Shown: positions 35,601-45,967 of the stretch, one piece after another
How the letters are laid out: every line of letters begins with the position of its first letter
Position numbering within the stretch: the stretch's first letter is position 1
Source: WLXB01 sp040221475
GTDB lineage: Bacteria > Pseudomonadota > Alphaproteobacteria > Rhodospirillales > Rhodospirillaceae
Assembly: GCA_040221475.1 (NCBI GenBank)
Contig: JAVKEJ010000058.1
Span: 186,001-250,000, forward strand
Direction: 5' to 3'
DNA: 64,000 bases
Position numbers and translations under genes: made by a program
Notes under the pieces: generated by a model
Seen by the model: only the letters and a program-made list of their open reading frames with translations
Told to the model about the DNA's origin: nothing
Database searches by the model: none

Positions 35601-35984
35601 ATGCCCGTCTCCAAAACCGGTCTGATTGCGCGCGCCACCGCTTACTTTGCCGATGTCGATCGTTTTGAGACCGAGGCCATTCTCTCCCATCTGACGGAAG
35701 ATGTGGTGTTGGACGTGCCCACCGATGGTGTTCACAAAGCCGGTAAGGGCGCGGTGCGGGAAACCTATGTCAAACGGGCCGAGAGGGTGGCCAAGTCCTG
35801 GCATGGGAATTTCGAGTTTACTGCAGATGAGTCCGCCCAGCGCCTGGCTGTCAGATTGGACGTCAAGCGCACCAACATAGATGGCAGCACCGTTGAACTG
35901 GACACCCTGTCGCTGCTCACCTTTGAGGGCGATAAAATCTCCGCCATTGCGGTGTGGATGAGCGGCGAAAATACACTCACTTAA
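35601..35984 (+). CDS. SnoaL/NTF2-like protein
   Basis: 127 residues from the ATG at 35601 (AGGA 7 nt upstream); earlier starts would lie in the terminator. ARATAYFADVDRFETEAILS, LTEDVVLDVPTDGV and a C-terminal LLTFEGDKISAIAVWMSG fit the SnoaL-like NTF2 fold. Function not known. It is convergent with the fructosamine-kinase gene, 10 bp away. Confidence 0.78.
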   Translation: MPVSKTGLIARATAYFADVDRFETEAILSHLTEDVVLDVPTDGVHKAGKGAVRETYVKRAERVAKSWHGNFEFTADESAQRLAVRLDVKRTNIDGSTVELDTLSLLTFEGDKISAIAVWMSGENTLT

Positions 35985-35994
35985 GGACCGCGTT

Positions 35995-36855
35995 TTAAAC
36001 GCCAAACTTTTTTAAAGTGCCGTCGATGGAATCCACATAGCTGCCGCCGAACAGCTTGGCATGCACCAGCAAAGGATAAAGATTGTACAGGTCGCGTCGC
36101 ACCTCAAAAAAATCCGGCTTGATCGGGCGGTGTTCGGCGTAGCGGGTGAAGAACGTATCCCCGAAGGTGTTAAACAAGGTTGCGAACGCCAGTTCGATTT
36201 CCGGGTCGGCATAATAAATCGACGGGTCAACAAACCCGGCGATCTTACCCGCCGCGCACAGCACGTTGCCCGTCCAGAGATCACCATGAATCAAGCCGGG
36301 GGTGTCCGGCTCCTCAATCCATCTGTCCAGTTGTCCACACAGCGTTTCGATCCGGCGCGCCATCGCATCGGGCAGCCGCCGCACCGCCTGCGCTTCCTGT
36401 GCCATATAGAGCAATCGCTGTTCTGCAAAAAAACGGATCCAGGTGGGGGTTTCCGGATTGGGTTGGGGCACGCCGCCGATCACGGTGTCGCGCTCCAGCC
36501 CGAACGCCGTGCCCGGTATACTGTGAAGCTGGGCCAGGTGATCTGCGGCATCCTGCTCAACCGAAGGTGTGATCCCGCCCGAGGTTTCGATGAAAGACAT
36601 CACCAATAAATCGGGTTCGCGATGCAACACTTCAGGCACGGGCAGGGCCGTTTTGGTGGACAGATAGGCGAGCATCCAGCCTTCCAGGTCCAGCGTCGCC
36701 GCCTGACCTTTGCGGGCCGTTTTAACAACCACCCGGCGTCCATCCACCAGGTCCAGGGCCGACACGTCGCCAACGCAGCCCCCAGTTAGGGGTGCACTTT
36801 TTTTGACAGCGCAGTTCAGGGCTGTTCCGACGCGCACATGGAGGACCGGGCTCAT
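35995..36855 (-). CDS. fructosamine/ketosamine-3-kinase family protein
   Basis: 286 residues from the ATG at 36855 (MSPVLHVRVG). The open frame runs on to 36954, but that would overlap the phosphatase gene by 53 bp. HGDLWTGNVL is the catalytic loop and FVDPSIYYADPEIELAF the DFG-like segment of the FN3K family. These kinases phosphorylate sugars stuck to protein amines so that they fall off. Bacterial members are often ribulosamine/erythrulosamine kinases and often sit next to a low-molecular-weight phosphatase, as here, 46 bp downstream of it. Confidence 0.9.
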   Translation of the reverse strand: MSPVLHVRVGTALNCAVKKSAPLTGGCVGDVSALDLVDGRRVVVKTARKGQAATLDLEGWMLAYLSTKTALPVPEVLHREPDLLVMSFIETSGGITPSVEQDAADHLAQLHSIPGTAFGLERDTVIGGVPQPNPETPTWIRFFAEQRLLYMAQEAQAVRRLPDAMARRIETLCGQLDRWIEEPDTPGLIHGDLWTGNVLCAAGKIAGFVDPSIYYADPEIELAFATLFNTFGDTFFTRYAEHRPIKPDFFEVRRDLYNLYPLLVHAKLFGGSYVDSIDGTLKKFGV

Positions 36856-36901
36856 GGCTATTGTGTCACCTGCTTGGCTTGGAACCAGTGAAAACACCTC
36901 G

Positions 36902-37378
36902 TTAGAGAAAATCGCGTTGAATCGCCTCCAGCAATCCTTTGCTGCCGCTTTCAATCAGATCAAGCACGGTGTCAAAGCCAGCCTCTTCCCCATAATAGGG
37001 GTCGGGCACGTCGTCTGTTTTCGCCCCTGGGGCGTAGGACATAAACAGCTTCACCCGCTCATAAGTGTCCCCCGGCGCCATGGCGGTGAGGTGCCGCAAG
37101 TGTCCCTTATCCATGGCCACCACCACATCAAAACGATGAAAGTCTTGCTCGGACACCCGCCGCGCCGCCTGACCCGACATGTCATACCCACGGGCTTTTG
37201 CCGCCGCGACCGCGCGCGCATCCGGCGGCTCCCCAATGTGGAACCCCTCGGTTCCAGCAGAATCCACGTTGATCTCTTTGGTTAGTCCCGCCGCAACCAC
37301 CAAATGCCGGAATACGCCTTCGGCCGTCGGCGAACGGCAGATATTTCCGGTACAAACAAATAAAACCCCAACCGGCAC
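36902..37378 (-). CDS. low-molecular-weight protein tyrosine phosphatase family
   Basis: 158 residues. The P-loop VCTGNICRSPTAEG has nucleophile Cys9 and Arg15; VPDPYYGEEAGF supplies the general-acid Asp. Besides phosphotyrosine, members paired with fructosamine kinases have been shown to remove phosphate from sugar phosphates on proteins. That pairing here points to a protein-repair role (inference). It probably forms an operon with the kinase gene. Confidence 0.92.
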   Translation of the reverse strand: MPVGVLFVCTGNICRSPTAEGVFRHLVVAAGLTKEINVDSAGTEGFHIGEPPDARAVAAAKARGYDMSGQAARRVSEQDFHRFDVVVAMDKGHLRHLTAMAPGDTYERVKLFMSYAPGAKTDDVPDPYYGEEAGFDTVLDLIESGSKGLLEAIQRDFL

Positions 37379-37500
37379 TGGCCGTCTTCCTTATTCCTAT
37401 GGATCTCTATGGATCCCTGTGGTCCTTTACGCTGTCCTTTGCACTGACCTGATCAGGGGGCTAGCATAGCCGTCCGTTCAGGTCCCCAGCGGCGCGCACT

Positions 37501-38235
37501 ATGCCCCAAAGCTTCACGCCCGAGAAGAATTCTAATATCGTTATCCTCACAGGGGCGGGAATCTCGCAGGAATCCGGGCTTGAGACCTTCCGCGACCCGG
37601 GTGGAATCTGGTCAAAAGTCCGCCTGGAGGACGTCGCGACTCCAGAGGCGTTCGCAAAAGACCCCGACGCCGTCCATGCCTTTTACAACATGCGCCGGGC
37701 CCGGCATAAGGTCGCCACCGCCAATCCCAATGCCGCCCATATGGCTTTGGCCCGGCTTGAGCACCGCTGGCCGGGGCAGGTCACGGTGATCACCCAGAAT
37801 GTCGATTCCCTGCACGAAGCCGGGGGCAGCCAAAACCTCATCCATATGCACGGGGTCCATTCAAAGGCCCGGTGTACCCATTGCCAGCATATCGTCGCCT
37901 GGGAGGGCGATATGTCCCGGGCGGATGTGTGCCAAGCCTGTGACAGCGCCGGCGGTCTGCGGCCCCATGTGGTGTGGTTTGGGGAAACCCCGTTGGAGCT
38001 GGATCGTATTCAGGCGGCGTTGCTGGACTGCGATCTGTTCCTCTCCATCGGCACCTCGGGCAATGTCTATCCGGCGGCGGGCTTTGTCTCGGTGGTCAAA
38101 CACATTGGCCGCGCCCGCACAGTCGAGTTGAACCTGGAACCCTCGGTGGGGGCCGATCATTTTGATGAGGGGGTGTATGGCCCCGCCACGGAAGTCGTGC
38201 CCGCCTATGTGGATGACCTGCTGGCGGTCTTATGA
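37501..38235 (+). CDS. cobB: NAD-dependent protein deacylase, sirtuin
   Basis: 244 residues. ILTGAGISQESGLETFRDPG and ITQNVDSLHEAGG with the catalytic His in HMHGV define the sirtuin fold; CTHC and CQAC bind structural zinc. Tyr62 and Arg65 in FYNMRRARHK match the Tyr-x-x-Arg pair of class III sirtuins that remove succinyl and malonyl groups as well as acetyl. The start lacks the N-terminal extension of E. coli CobB. It is translationally coupled (ATGA) to the UDG-family gene. Confidence 0.93.
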   Translation: MPQSFTPEKNSNIVILTGAGISQESGLETFRDPGGIWSKVRLEDVATPEAFAKDPDAVHAFYNMRRARHKVATANPNAAHMALARLEHRWPGQVTVITQNVDSLHEAGGSQNLIHMHGVHSKARCTHCQHIVAWEGDMSRADVCQACDSAGGLRPHVVWFGETPLELDRIQAALLDCDLFLSIGTSGNVYPAAGFVSVVKHIGRARTVELNLEPSVGADHFDEGVYGPATEVVPAYVDDLLAVL

Positions 38236-38831
38236 GCCACGACCCCATGACGAAGCTATCTGCTCTTTTGAACGATGTGCGCGGGTGCACCCACTGTGCG
38301 GCCCATCTGCCGCTGGGGCCGCGTCCGGTGGTGCGCCTGGCGCCCTCGGCCACGCTGCTGATCATCGGTCAGGCCCCCGGCACGCGCGTCCATCACAGCG
38401 GCATCCCCTGGGACGATAAATCCGGCGATCGTCTGCGCGATTGGCTCGCGGTCGATAAAAATACATTTTACGACGAACGCCGCATTGCCATCATGCCCAT
38501 GGGCTTCTGTTATCCGGGGGTGGATAACAAGGCCGGAAAAAAGGGCGGCGATGCCCCGCCCCGTCCTGAGTGCGCGCCCCTTTGGCACGCAAAGCTGCGG
38601 GCGCATCTGCCCAACATTAAACTCACGCTGCTGATTGGCCTGTATGCCCAGGCGTATTATCTGGGAAAGCGCCGCAAGAACACGATGACCGAAACCGTCA
38701 AAGCGTGGGCCGAATTTCAGCATGATGGCTTTTTACCCCTGCCCCACCCCAGTTGGCGCAACACCGGCTGGCTGAAAAAGAACCCCTGGTTTGCGGCCGA
38801 GGTGTTGCCGGTGCTGCGGCAATCAGTTTAG
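38232..38831 (+). CDS. uracil-DNA glycosylase-family protein
   Basis: 199 residues. LLIIGQAPGTRVHHSGIPWD holds the GQAPG motif of UDG families 4/5, and LPLPHPSWRNTGW is the second active-site motif. Four cysteines (Cys19, Cys22, and one each in GFCYPG and PECAPLW) could bind an Fe-S cluster as in family 4. The family removes uracil from DNA, but some members in this branch have no shown activity. Overlaps the sirtuin gene by 4 bp. Confidence 0.88.
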   Translation: MSHDPMTKLSALLNDVRGCTHCAAHLPLGPRPVVRLAPSATLLIIGQAPGTRVHHSGIPWDDKSGDRLRDWLAVDKNTFYDERRIAIMPMGFCYPGVDNKAGKKGGDAPPRPECAPLWHAKLRAHLPNIKLTLLIGLYAQAYYLGKRRKNTMTETVKAWAEFQHDGFLPLPHPSWRNTGWLKKNPWFAAEVLPVLRQSV

Positions 38832-38855
38832 ACAAGAATTTCGCCGGGCATCATT

Positions 38856-38887
38856 TTCCAAAGCCCAAGGCTTCCAAAGCCCAAGGC
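38856..38887. repeat. 16-bp perfect tandem duplication
   Basis: TTCCAAAGCCCAAGGC occurs twice in a row, followed by a looser third CCAAACCCAAAGG. It lies between the UDG-family gene and phhB, directly before the latter's ribosome-binding region. Confidence 0.88.
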
Positions 38888-38908
38888 CAAACCCAAAGGA
38901 ACCCCTTC

Positions 38909-39205
38909 ATGGTCGAAAAATTATCTTCCGAAGCGCGCAAGCGAGCCTTGTCTGAGTTGCCGGGCTGGACCGAGGTTGAGGACCGTGACGCCATTCAGCG
39001 CACGTTTAAGTTTGCGGATTTCAATACCGCCTTCGGCTTCATGACCCGCTGTGCGCTCAAGGCGGACCAGATGGATCATCATCCCGAGTGGTTCAACGTT
39101 TACAACCGGGTCGAGGTCACGCTCACCACCCATGATGCCGAGGGTCTCAGCCAGCGCGATGTGGAGCTGGCCACGTTCATGGACGCGGTGGCGCAGAGAG
39201 GTTAG
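38909..39205 (+). CDS. phhB: 4a-hydroxytetrahydrobiopterin dehydratase
   Basis: 98 residues from the ATG at 38909 with AAGGA upstream. LPGWTEVEDRDAIQRTFKFADF and the active-site segment DQMDHHPEWFNVYNRVEVTL are diagnostic of pterin carbinolamine dehydratase. It recycles the pterin cofactor of aromatic amino acid hydroxylases and may moonlight in Moco-related roles. No hydroxylase gene is in this window. Confidence 0.95.
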   Translation: MVEKLSSEARKRALSELPGWTEVEDRDAIQRTFKFADFNTAFGFMTRCALKADQMDHHPEWFNVYNRVEVTLTTHDAEGLSQRDVELATFMDAVAQRG

Positions 39206-39241
39206 ATGTTTAGCGGCTTTGCAGCACCGCACAAAGAGATC

Positions 39242-39326
39242 GTGCATGGGCTCGTTCCACCTTGGTCTAAGTCATTGAAATGTATGATTTTGTGGCCTGA
39301 AAAACGGGTGTGCATGGGCTCGTTCC
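39242..39326. repeat. 17-bp direct repeat pair in the phhB-EamA gap
   Basis: GTGCATGGGCTCGTTCC occurs at 39242-39258 and 39310-39326 in the same orientation, 68 bp apart. The rest of the 182-bp convergent gap shows no gene. Confidence 0.8.
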
Positions 39327-39387
39327 GAGGTCGGCCCGGATTCCTAAAATAGGGGGTGGCCATTCAAAGGGTCCAAAACCCCAGTTT

Positions 39388-40401
39388 TTAGCGGTTTTCT
39401 GGCGTCACAGCCGGGTCAGGCGGCGGCGGCGGCGGAGCCTGCACGCGGGCGCCCCGCATCACGATGTATAGGGTTGAGGCGACAATTACGGCGGCCCCAA
39501 TGAAGGTGGCTATCCCCGGGCGCTCGTTGAAAATCAGAAGCCCTGCCCCGGTTCCCAAAATGATTTGCAGATAATCAATCGGGCTCATCAAGGTCGCTTC
39601 GCCAATCGCAAACGCGCGGATCAGACAGTACTGCCCCATGCTGGCGCAAATGCCCAATCCCATCAGCAACATCAGGTCGCTCTGGCTTGGGGGCTGCCAC
39701 ACCAGCGCTGCGGGAATAGCCGAGATCACCACTGTGCCAATTGAGAAACTCAGCATAATCGTCACCGGTGCGTCGTAGGGCACGATCAGTTTTACCGTCA
39801 CCAACGCGCCGCCCACCGCCAGGGCGGCCAAGAGCCCGGCCAGGATCGCCGGTTCAATCACCATGCTGCCCGGCTCCACCATGATCAGCACGCCGATGAA
39901 TCCAACCGCTGTCGCCAGGCCGCGTCGCCAGCGCACAAACTCACGCAGAAACACCGCCGCCAGAATGATCATGAAAAGAGGCCGGGTGAAGTTCAGGGAA
40001 ATCGCTGTGGCCAGTTCCAAATTTGCCACCGCGTAAAAGCCCGAGGACATGCCGATCACGGCGCAGGTCACGCGGATGAGATGCAGCCCCGGCTTTCGAA
40101 TGCGCAGCGCGCCCATCCCGCTTTTCATCAGCAGCGGAATCACCACCAGCATGCCGAACACACAGCGGAAAAAGACGATCTCAAACGTGTGCAGCGTTTG
40201 ACCGGCGAGCTTGATCAACACCGCCGTGGCCGAGAAAAGCACAACACTGCCCAGCATCCATATCGCGCCACGCAGATTATCGATGGGGAGGGTCTCGCTG
40301 GAAATGATGGGAGAAGACGTCAAAACATATCCAATACGCGCAGAGGCATGCCATTCCGCAAAAATGAGGCGCAGATTGGGCTTTGCACCTGAACACCGCA
40401 T
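39388..40401 (-). CDS. EamA/DMT-family transporter
   Basis: Up to 337 residues with ten hydrophobic segments, starting at GAIWMLGSVVLFSATAVLIK, and two EamA repeats, as in the drug/metabolite transporter superfamily. Segments such as ATAISLNFTRPLFMIILAAV and SPIDYLQIILGTGAGLLIF are typical of the RhaT/YdcZ-like exporters. The true start is unsure: no ribosome-binding site precedes the ATG at 40401, and a TTG at 40323 is nearer the first helix. The C-terminus is Pro-rich. Substrate unknown. Divergent from the acetoacetyl-CoA synthetase gene. Confidence 0.86.
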   Translation of the reverse strand: MRCSGAKPNLRLIFAEWHASARIGYVLTSSPIISSETLPIDNLRGAIWMLGSVVLFSATAVLIKLAGQTLHTFEIVFFRCVFGMLVVIPLLMKSGMGALRIRKPGLHLIRVTCAVIGMSSGFYAVANLELATAISLNFTRPLFMIILAAVFLREFVRWRRGLATAVGFIGVLIMVEPGSMVIEPAILAGLLAALAVGGALVTVKLIVPYDAPVTIMLSFSIGTVVISAIPAALVWQPPSQSDLMLLMGLGICASMGQYCLIRAFAIGEATLMSPIDYLQIILGTGAGLLIFNERPGIATFIGAAVIVASTLYIVMRGARVQAPPPPPPDPAVTPENR

Positions 40402-40451
40402 ACTATAGCAAAGGCGCTGGATTTGTGACCGGTCTTATCTGCAAGGAAGCT

Positions 40452-42437
<1,986 letters not shown>

Positions 42438-42452
42438 ACCGGAGATTTAGAC

Positions 42453-43052
42453 GTGCGCGGTTATTTTGGAATTGGAGTCGAAGGCATCACCAAGTCGTAC
42501 AATGTCGGTAATGTCTTTCGTACGGCACACGCGTTCGACGCGAGTTTTGTGTTTACGGTGTCTGCGGTGTATCAGCGCCGCCCCGGGGGTCATACAGATA
42601 CGTCTAAGGCGGTCAGCCAATTGCCGTTCTATGAATTTCCGACGATCGAGGCCATGAGCCTGCCAACGGGGTGCGCTCTGGTGGGGGTTGAATTGGATGA
42701 TGCCGCTGTCGAAGTGCCCAGTTTCCGCCACCCGCAAAATGCCGCCTATGTCCTTGGGTCCGAGCGGTCTGGGTTGTCAAAGGCAATGATCGCGCGCTGT
42801 GATCACCTGATCAAAGTCCCGACGCGCTTCAGTCTTAATCTTGGGATTGCCGGGGTTGTGGTGATGTATGATCGCCTGGTGTCTCGTGGCCGCTTTCCGG
42901 GCCGTCCGGTGACGCCCGGCGGACCAACCCAGGCTTTGCCGGAACATGTTCATGGCGGCCCTATTCTGCGGCGTCAGCAAATCCAGCAATACCGCACGGA
43001 CCCGCCTTTGGCAGAGCTTGCAGAAGTTGAAAAAGGGGGGCGAGAAGATTGA
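42453..43052 (+). CDS. TrmH/SpoU-family RNA methyltransferase
   Basis: 199 residues with a GTG start and GGAG upstream. NVGNVFRTAHAFDASFVF, YVLGSERSGLSKAMI and RFSLNLGIAGVVVMYDRL correspond to SPOUT motifs 1, 2 and 3, the last forming the knotted SAM site. The target (tRNA or rRNA ribose) cannot be named. It is probably cotranscribed with the acetoacetyl-CoA synthetase gene. Confidence 0.92.
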   Translation: MRGYFGIGVEGITKSYNVGNVFRTAHAFDASFVFTVSAVYQRRPGGHTDTSKAVSQLPFYEFPTIEAMSLPTGCALVGVELDDAAVEVPSFRHPQNAAYVLGSERSGLSKAMIARCDHLIKVPTRFSLNLGIAGVVVMYDRLVSRGRFPGRPVTPGGPTQALPEHVHGGPILRRQQIQQYRTDPPLAELAEVEKGGRED

Positions 43053-43162
43053 CTTGCGACTCCGCAGAAACTAATGGCTTGCGTCTGAGCCACAAGATCA
43101 ACACAATCCCCCGGGATGGTGACCTCTGAGGTCTGATAATAAAACGAAGGGAGTTCTTCTGG

Positions 43163-43684
43163 ATGCGCGCCACTAACGCACTGACAGCACTCACATTTTT
43201 GATGATTGCCCTAACCGGCGCCACAGCGGCATCGGCCCAAGACGTAACTGTGATCGGCACCCATGGTGCATGGACAGCTTATTCGTATCAGGAAGACTCT
43301 GGAATCGTTTGCTACATGGCCAGCGAACCCACAAAAGCAGAAGGGAATTACACCCGGCGCGGTGATGTCTTTGCTCTGGTTACGCATCGCCCCAGCGAAG
43401 ATTCTATGGATGTCGTCAGCATTGTTGCTGGCTATGCCTATAAAGAAAATTCAGATGCGACAGTGTCTATTGGCTCAAGTTCTTATGAAATGTTCACCAA
43501 TGGTGAGCGCGCCTGGAATCGTGATGAGGCCACAGACAAGGCCATGGTTCAGGCGATGATCCGTGGCTCCTCGCTCACGGTCAAAGGCACCTCCAGCCGT
43601 GATACCCTCACCACCGATACGTATTCTCTCAGTGGTTTTACGGCAGCTCATAAAGATATTACCACCGCCTGCACGTCAGGCTAA
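43163..43684 (+). CDS. IalB-like exported protein
   Basis: 173 residues. A signal peptide (residues 1-25, ending ATAASA) is followed by THGAWTAYSYQEDSGIVCYM, where Cys pairs with the C-terminal TTACTSG Cys, and a beta-rich body, as in the invasion-associated locus B family. In Bartonella IalB aids erythrocyte entry, but relatives are widespread in free-living Alphaproteobacteria with unknown roles. Its stop codon lies in a 25-bp tandem repeat. Confidence 0.82.
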   Translation: MRATNALTALTFLMIALTGATAASAQDVTVIGTHGAWTAYSYQEDSGIVCYMASEPTKAEGNYTRRGDVFALVTHRPSEDSMDVVSIVAGYAYKENSDATVSIGSSSYEMFTNGERAWNRDEATDKAMVQAMIRGSSLTVKGTSSRDTLTTDTYSLSGFTAAHKDITTACTSG

Positions 43685-43725
43685 AACCCAGCCCTGCACG
43701 TCAGGCTAAAACCCAGCCCTGCACG
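43668..43725. repeat. 25-bp tandem duplication over a stop codon
   Basis: A 25-bp unit (43668-43692) is repeated exactly at 43693-43717, with 8 bp of a third copy after it. The first copy covers the last codons and TAA of the IalB-like gene, so the duplicated stop lies in the 3' untranslated part. Confidence 0.92.
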
Positions 43726-43744
43726 GCGGCAGACTCATCTCGTC

Positions 43745-44545
43745 TTATAATCGTGCCGCCAGGAGCTGGGTAATCAAGCCCGGCTGACCATCTCCAATGG
43801 GCTGTCCGGCGACAGCGACCAAGGGCCGTATGCCCAAGGCATTCGTCAGAAAGGCTTCTTCTGCGCGGCTTAAATCGTCCGGCGTGAGGGGCTGCTCCTC
43901 GCCACGAAACCGCGCGAGGATGTCGGCCCTCATGACTCCAGGTAACGCGCCTTCGGAGACGGGCGGTGTCAATATGGCACCGTTGATCATGAGGAAGAGA
44001 TTCGAAATGGTTGATTCTGCCAGCCGGCCTTCGCTGTTCATCAGCAAGGCGTCATCCGCGCCATAGCTTTCAGCTTCACGCCGGGCAATCACACTGTCGA
44101 GGTAACTTAAGGATTTAATCCGCGAGAGCGGCGAGTGTTCGTTACGGCGCGTGGTCAACGCAATAATGGCCGTCACAGGCCCGCCGGGCGGTGGCAACGG
44201 GGCGGCCGAGATCATCAAAGTTGGAAATCCGGGATCAGGCGGCAGTAGACCTCTCGGGCCTGGTCCCTGACTCAGCGTCAGGCGGACCACCGCATCGGAC
44301 AGATCGTTTGCCTCTAATACCCCAGCAAGCCGTTTTACGATGCCGACATCGGGCGTTGGCATCGTGATGCCAAGTGTCCCAGCCCCCTCGCGCAGGCGGG
44401 CGAGATGGGCTTCAATACGGTTAGGCTTGCCGCCGCGCACCCGGATTGTTTCAAACACGCCATCGCCCAAGGTAAAGCCGCGATCTGCCGGGTCAATGCG
44501 GGCTGAGTCTGCGTTTTGCAAGGTGCCGTTAAGGTCGATAATCAT
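43745..44545 (-). CDS. pabC: class IV aminotransferase, PabC-like
   Basis: 266 residues. RGFTLGDGVFETIRVRGG near the N-terminus, the PLP-Lys region SLSYLDSVIARREAESYGAD and the MNSEGRLAESTISNLFLM segment fit aminodeoxychorismate lyase / D-amino-acid or branched-chain aminotransferase. The 4-bp overlap with the pabB-like gene supports aminodeoxychorismate lyase, giving p-aminobenzoate for folate. Confidence 0.88.
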   Translation of the reverse strand: MIIDLNGTLQNADSARIDPADRGFTLGDGVFETIRVRGGKPNRIEAHLARLREGAGTLGITMPTPDVGIVKRLAGVLEANDLSDAVVRLTLSQGPGPRGLLPPDPGFPTLMISAAPLPPPGGPVTAIIALTTRRNEHSPLSRIKSLSYLDSVIARREAESYGADDALLMNSEGRLAESTISNLFLMINGAILTPPVSEGALPGVMRADILARFRGEEQPLTPDDLSRAEEAFLTNALGIRPLVAVAGQPIGDGQPGLITQLLAARL

Positions 44546-45945
44546 GATGACGCTGTGGTCTCAACAGATGCGGACTCAAAAACCGATAACAAAGGACGTA
44601 GTTTTACCATAGCTTCTTCATATTCAAGGGCGGGAACAGAATCTGCAACGATCCCGCCTCCGGCTTGTGCAATAATCTCATCTCCGTCGACGACAAGACT
44701 GCGTATCACAATCGATGAGTCCATGGCCCCATCAAATCCCATCCAGGTAATCGCCCCGCAATAGGGCCCTCGACCCGCAGGCTCCAGTTCATGAATAATC
44801 TCCATCGCGCGAATCTTCGGGGCCCCCGTCACGGAGCCACCCGGAAAGCAGGCGCGCAATAAATCACTGCAGGTGACACCGGGCCGCAACTGGCCGGTCA
44901 CGACAGACACCAGATGATGCACTCGTGCAAAGGTCTCGACCTCACACAGTTGTGGAACGCTCACGCTGGAAGGTTTGCAAACCCGGGAGATATCATTGCG
45001 CATGAGATCAACAATCATCAGGTTTTCGGCACGGTCTTTGACGCTCGCCTTCAGCGCCGTTGCCAAATCCGCGTCCACCTCTGGTGCGTCATTGCGCGGT
45101 CGTGTTCCTTTAATGGGGCGCGTTTCAACACGGCCCTGGGTGTCAACCTGTAAAAAACGCTCAGGCGATGCGGACAACACCTGAAAATCTGGAGTGGCAG
45201 CAATATAAGCGCCGAAGGGTGATGGCACCGCCGTGCGCAATTGTCGGAACACATCCCACGCGCTGACGTCTTTTGGTTTCGCTGCCCGGAAGCGCTGCGT
45301 GATATTGGCTTGGAAAATATCGCCGGCCCGAATATAGGCGATAGCACGGTTGATGCTGGCTTCTATTTCACTCTGAGACTGGTCCGCGTGCCACGTGGCC
45401 GTTGATGTTTTTATGGGCCGTGCTGATGCTCCGGCGATTTTATCCATAAACCATTGCGCGCGGTGTTGCGCCCTCAGGTCGCGTTGCCGCGTGTCCTGTT
45501 CGGGAAAGCCGTTGGCAATGATCCAGGCACGTTTCTGCTTGTGATCAAAAGCGGCAATGACGTCATACAGACCAACGCTCATCGCCGGGTCAGTGGCTCC
45601 AGGTCTGGCGGCGGGCAGGGTTTCGACTGCCCGACCCATCTCGTATCCGATGTAGCCAACCGCGCCGCCACAAAAGGGCGCGGGCGACTCTCCAGATGAA
45701 ATCGGGAACTGGGCCAGCAGGTCTTTGAGAATGTCAAACGCATCCCCGGGGATCGGAACACCGTCGATGGACGTCTGTAATGTGGCGTCTACGGAAACAA
45801 CATGAAAAGGAGATGCGGCGATGTAAGACCATCGTCCCATATCTCCAATGCCGTCGCCATGAAGGAGAGCAGAGCCGGGTTCATTTGCAAAGGGCTCAAA
45901 GGCGACAAGAGGATCTCGCCATGGACGCTCTCTGACGATAAGCAC
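44542..45945 (-). CDS. pabB: aminodeoxychorismate synthase component I
   Basis: About 467 residues from a GTG at 45945; the frame is open to 46050 but that would run into the preceding dehydrogenase gene by 83 bp. AGDIFQANITQRF, IKGTRPRNDAPE, NLMIVDLMRNDISRVC and CFPGGSVTGAPKIRAMEIIHELE are diagnostic of PabB/TrpE chorismate-binding enzymes. Paired with PabC it makes p-aminobenzoate. The glutaminase subunit (PabA) is not in this window. Confidence 0.92.
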   Translation of the reverse strand: MLIVRERPWRDPLVAFEPFANEPGSALLHGDGIGDMGRWSYIAASPFHVVSVDATLQTSIDGVPIPGDAFDILKDLLAQFPISSGESPAPFCGGAVGYIGYEMGRAVETLPAARPGATDPAMSVGLYDVIAAFDHKQKRAWIIANGFPEQDTRQRDLRAQHRAQWFMDKIAGASARPIKTSTATWHADQSQSEIEASINRAIAYIRAGDIFQANITQRFRAAKPKDVSAWDVFRQLRTAVPSPFGAYIAATPDFQVLSASPERFLQVDTQGRVETRPIKGTRPRNDAPEVDADLATALKASVKDRAENLMIVDLMRNDISRVCKPSSVSVPQLCEVETFARVHHLVSVVTGQLRPGVTCSDLLRACFPGGSVTGAPKIRAMEIIHELEPAGRGPYCGAITWMGFDGAMDSSIVIRSLVVDGDEIIAQAGGGIVADSVPALEYEEAMVKLRPLLSVFESASVETTASS

Positions 45946-45967
45946 GGTATGTATGACCTGTTGTGTA

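Noticed and set aside
37521..37545. AGAATTCTAAT as a fourth Irr-like site
   Set aside because: It lies inside the sirtuin coding sequence and lacks the 3-bp spacer of the other three sites.
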